NCBI RefSeq assembly: GCF_040930455.2
Contig: NZ_CP170494.1
Direction: 5' to 3' (one strand)
Source: Neopusillimonas maritima
GTDB lineage: Bacteria; Pseudomonadota; Gammaproteobacteria; Burkholderiales; Burkholderiaceae_B
DNA length: 64,000 nucleotides
Shown here: piece by piece, positions 62,817 to 64,000 of the stretch
How the letters are laid out: the number at the start of each line of letters is the position of its first letter
How positions within the stretch are numbered: the first letter of the stretch is position 1
The notes under the pieces: generated by a model
Databases searched by the model: none
Seen by the model: the letters and a program-made list of their open reading frames with translations, nothing else
What the model was told of the DNA's origin: nothing
Position numbers and translations under genes: made by a program

Positions 62817-64000
62817 TTATATCTCCAGCGGATCAACCTCCAGAGTGCAGCGCACGCGCAACTGATTGGCCAACGGCCCCAGTTGCGGATTCCAGGCCGA
62901 CAAAAACGCCTGCAGCACGGGGCGACTTGTGCTTTCAACCAGCAACTGGGCGCGCTCCACATGCGCAACCCGCACAACGCGCAACGGAACAGGGTCATAG
63001 AACGTCACGGCCATATCCATATAGGCTGAAAACTGATTCTGGGCAACGGACTTTGCCTCTTCCAGAAAACTCAGGGCCTTGGCAATCGTTTTGGCTTCGG
63101 CGGTAAGAAGTGCCTGAAACGCAAACGGCGGCAGGCCGACTGACTCACGCTCCTGCAAGCTATGGCGCGCGAAACCCGTGTAATCATGGTGAAGCAGCGC
63201 CTGGTACACCGGCTGCTCGGGGTAATCGGTTTGTACAATCACTTCGCCGCCTGCAACATGTCGCCCCGCCCGACCGGCCACCTGCATCAGTTGCGCAAAC
63301 AAACGCTCGGGCGCACGGAAATCCTGTGCAAACAACATGGCGTCGGCATTTAACACCCCGACCAAGCCAAGGCGCGCAAAGTCGTGACCTTTTGCCACCA
63401 TTTGCGTTCCCACCAGAATATCAATCTCTCCGGCGTGTACTTTGGCGAAAAGCTTCTGGGCACTGCCTTTCAGGCGCGTACTGTCGGCATCAATTCGGGC
63501 GATGCGCGCAGCAGGAAAGCACTCACCCAGATACTCCTCCAATCGCTGGGTACCTCGCCCCATGGGGCGTAAATCGGCATCGCCACAATCGGGGCACTTT
63601 TCGGGCACGCGTGCATGGTAACCGCAATGGTGGCATTGCAAATGATGATGACGCGCCGCTGAGCCGCTGCGATGCAAAATGGTATAGGCCGTGCACCGTG
63701 GACACTGACTGACCCAGCCGCATGACGTGCAACTCAGAACAGGGGCATAACCACGGCGATTCAAAAATACCAGCACCTGCTCTTTGGCGTCCAGGCGCTT
63801 TCCCATCGCCTCAAGCAACTGGGGTGAAAAACCCTGCTGCAACTCAAGACGCCGTGTATCAACCAAACGAATATGCGGCAAGGTCACGTCGCGCGCACGT
63901 TGCCGCAGCGATAAACATGTATAACGTTGCTTCTGCGCGTGGTGCCAAGACTCCAGCGACGGAGTCGCAGAACCCAGCACGACCGGAATGTTGCGGTCAT
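62817..64000 (-). CDS. priA: Primosomal replication restart helicase PriA, C-terminal part
   Basis: The gene enters from the right edge; the frame is open through base 64000, so the N-terminal DNA-binding and first helicase lobe are outside. Visible are VVLGSATPSLESW (motif III region), the zinc-binding cysteines (SCTSCGWVSQCPRC, then CHHCGYHARVPEKCPDCG), motif V GTQMVAKGHDF and motif VI QVAGRAGRH. The C-terminal domain runs to TLEVDPLEI. PriA reloads the replisome at stalled forks. Confidence 0.95.
   Translation of the reverse strand, partial: DRNIPVVLGSATPSLESWHHAQKQRYTCLSLRQRARDVTLPHIRLVDTRRLELQQGFSPQLLEAMGKRLDAKEQVLVFLNRRGYAPVLSCTSCGWVSQCPRCTAYTILHRSGSAARHHHLQCHHCGYHARVPEKCPDCGDADLRPMGRGTQRLEEYLGECFPAARIARIDADSTRLKGSAQKLFAKVHAGEIDILVGTQMVAKGHDFARLGLVGVLNADAMLFAQDFRAPERLFAQLMQVAGRAGRHVAGGEVIVQTDYPEQPVYQALLHHDYTGFARHSLQERESVGLPPFAFQALLTAEAKTIAKALSFLEEAKSVAQNQFSAYMDMAVTFYDPVPLRVVRVAHVERAQLLVESTSRPVLQAFLSAWNPQLGPLANQLRVRCTLEVDPLEI

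Overview
The window reads as chromosomal DNA of a betaproteobacterium, most likely Burkholderiales and probably Alcaligenaceae (Bordetella/Pusillimonas-like). This is inferred from gene order (mreBCD-mrdA-rodA divergent from gatCAB, metX-metW-ampG-exoIII, ftsEX-mutY) and from a Bordetella-type type I secretion adhesin locus. I see no insertion sequence, prophage, CRISPR array or rRNA. One tRNA is present, tRNA-Arg(CCG).

Layout. 1-1.7 kb: end of a meta-cleavage aldolase gene and a periplasmic binding protein. 1.8-6.1 kb: a diguanylate cyclase, an MFS transporter and an aldehyde dehydrogenase. 6.1-9.2 kb: an OmpA-like lipoprotein and two polar amino acid ABC permeases. 9.2-12 kb: ftsE, ftsX, mutY. 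12-17.5 kb: the rod-shape operon mreB-mreC-mreD-mrdA-rodA (minus strand). 17.8-21.1 kb: gatCAB. 21.1-25.4 kb: pyrE, DoxX, a DODA-type dioxygenase, a membrane diguanylate cyclase and a PACE efflux protein. 25.4-29.4 kb: exoIII, ampG, metW and metX behind a SAM-II riboswitch. 29.6-35 kb: a LuxR-type HTH solo, a lipoprotein, gshA and acnA.

35.3-51.7 kb holds a complete Lap-type surface adhesion system. On the plus strand are the TolC-like outer membrane protein, a small unknown protein, the ABC exporter, the HlyD adaptor and a LuxR-type regulator. Converging on the minus strand are the giant adhesin (lapA-like), the LapG-type periplasmic protease and the LapD-type c-di-GMP receptor. Key LapG residues, the LapD docking tryptophan and a di-alanine cleavage site in the adhesin are all visible, so c-di-GMP control of adhesin retention is the natural model. 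The two diguanylate cyclases elsewhere in the window could feed it. The adhesin gene is broken by about six small indels, all inside its ~300-bp repeats.

51.8-57.8 kb holds the most unusual unit. A Rieske oxygenase, a glutamine synthetase-like gamma-glutamyl ligase, an amidase and a class I glutamine amidotransferase form a tight, translationally coupled operon. It is divergent from a GntR/FCD regulator, and the intergenic region carries two identical inverted 15-bp operator candidates. By analogy with aniline (AtdA1/A2) and putrescine (PuuA/PuuD) pathways, this looks like gamma-glutamylation-dependent oxidation of an amine whose identity is unknown. 57.7-64 kb: tRNA-Arg, a diheme cytochrome c5-type protein, 3-hydroxyacyl-CoA dehydrogenase, Rep helicase and the C-terminal part of PriA, which runs off the right edge.
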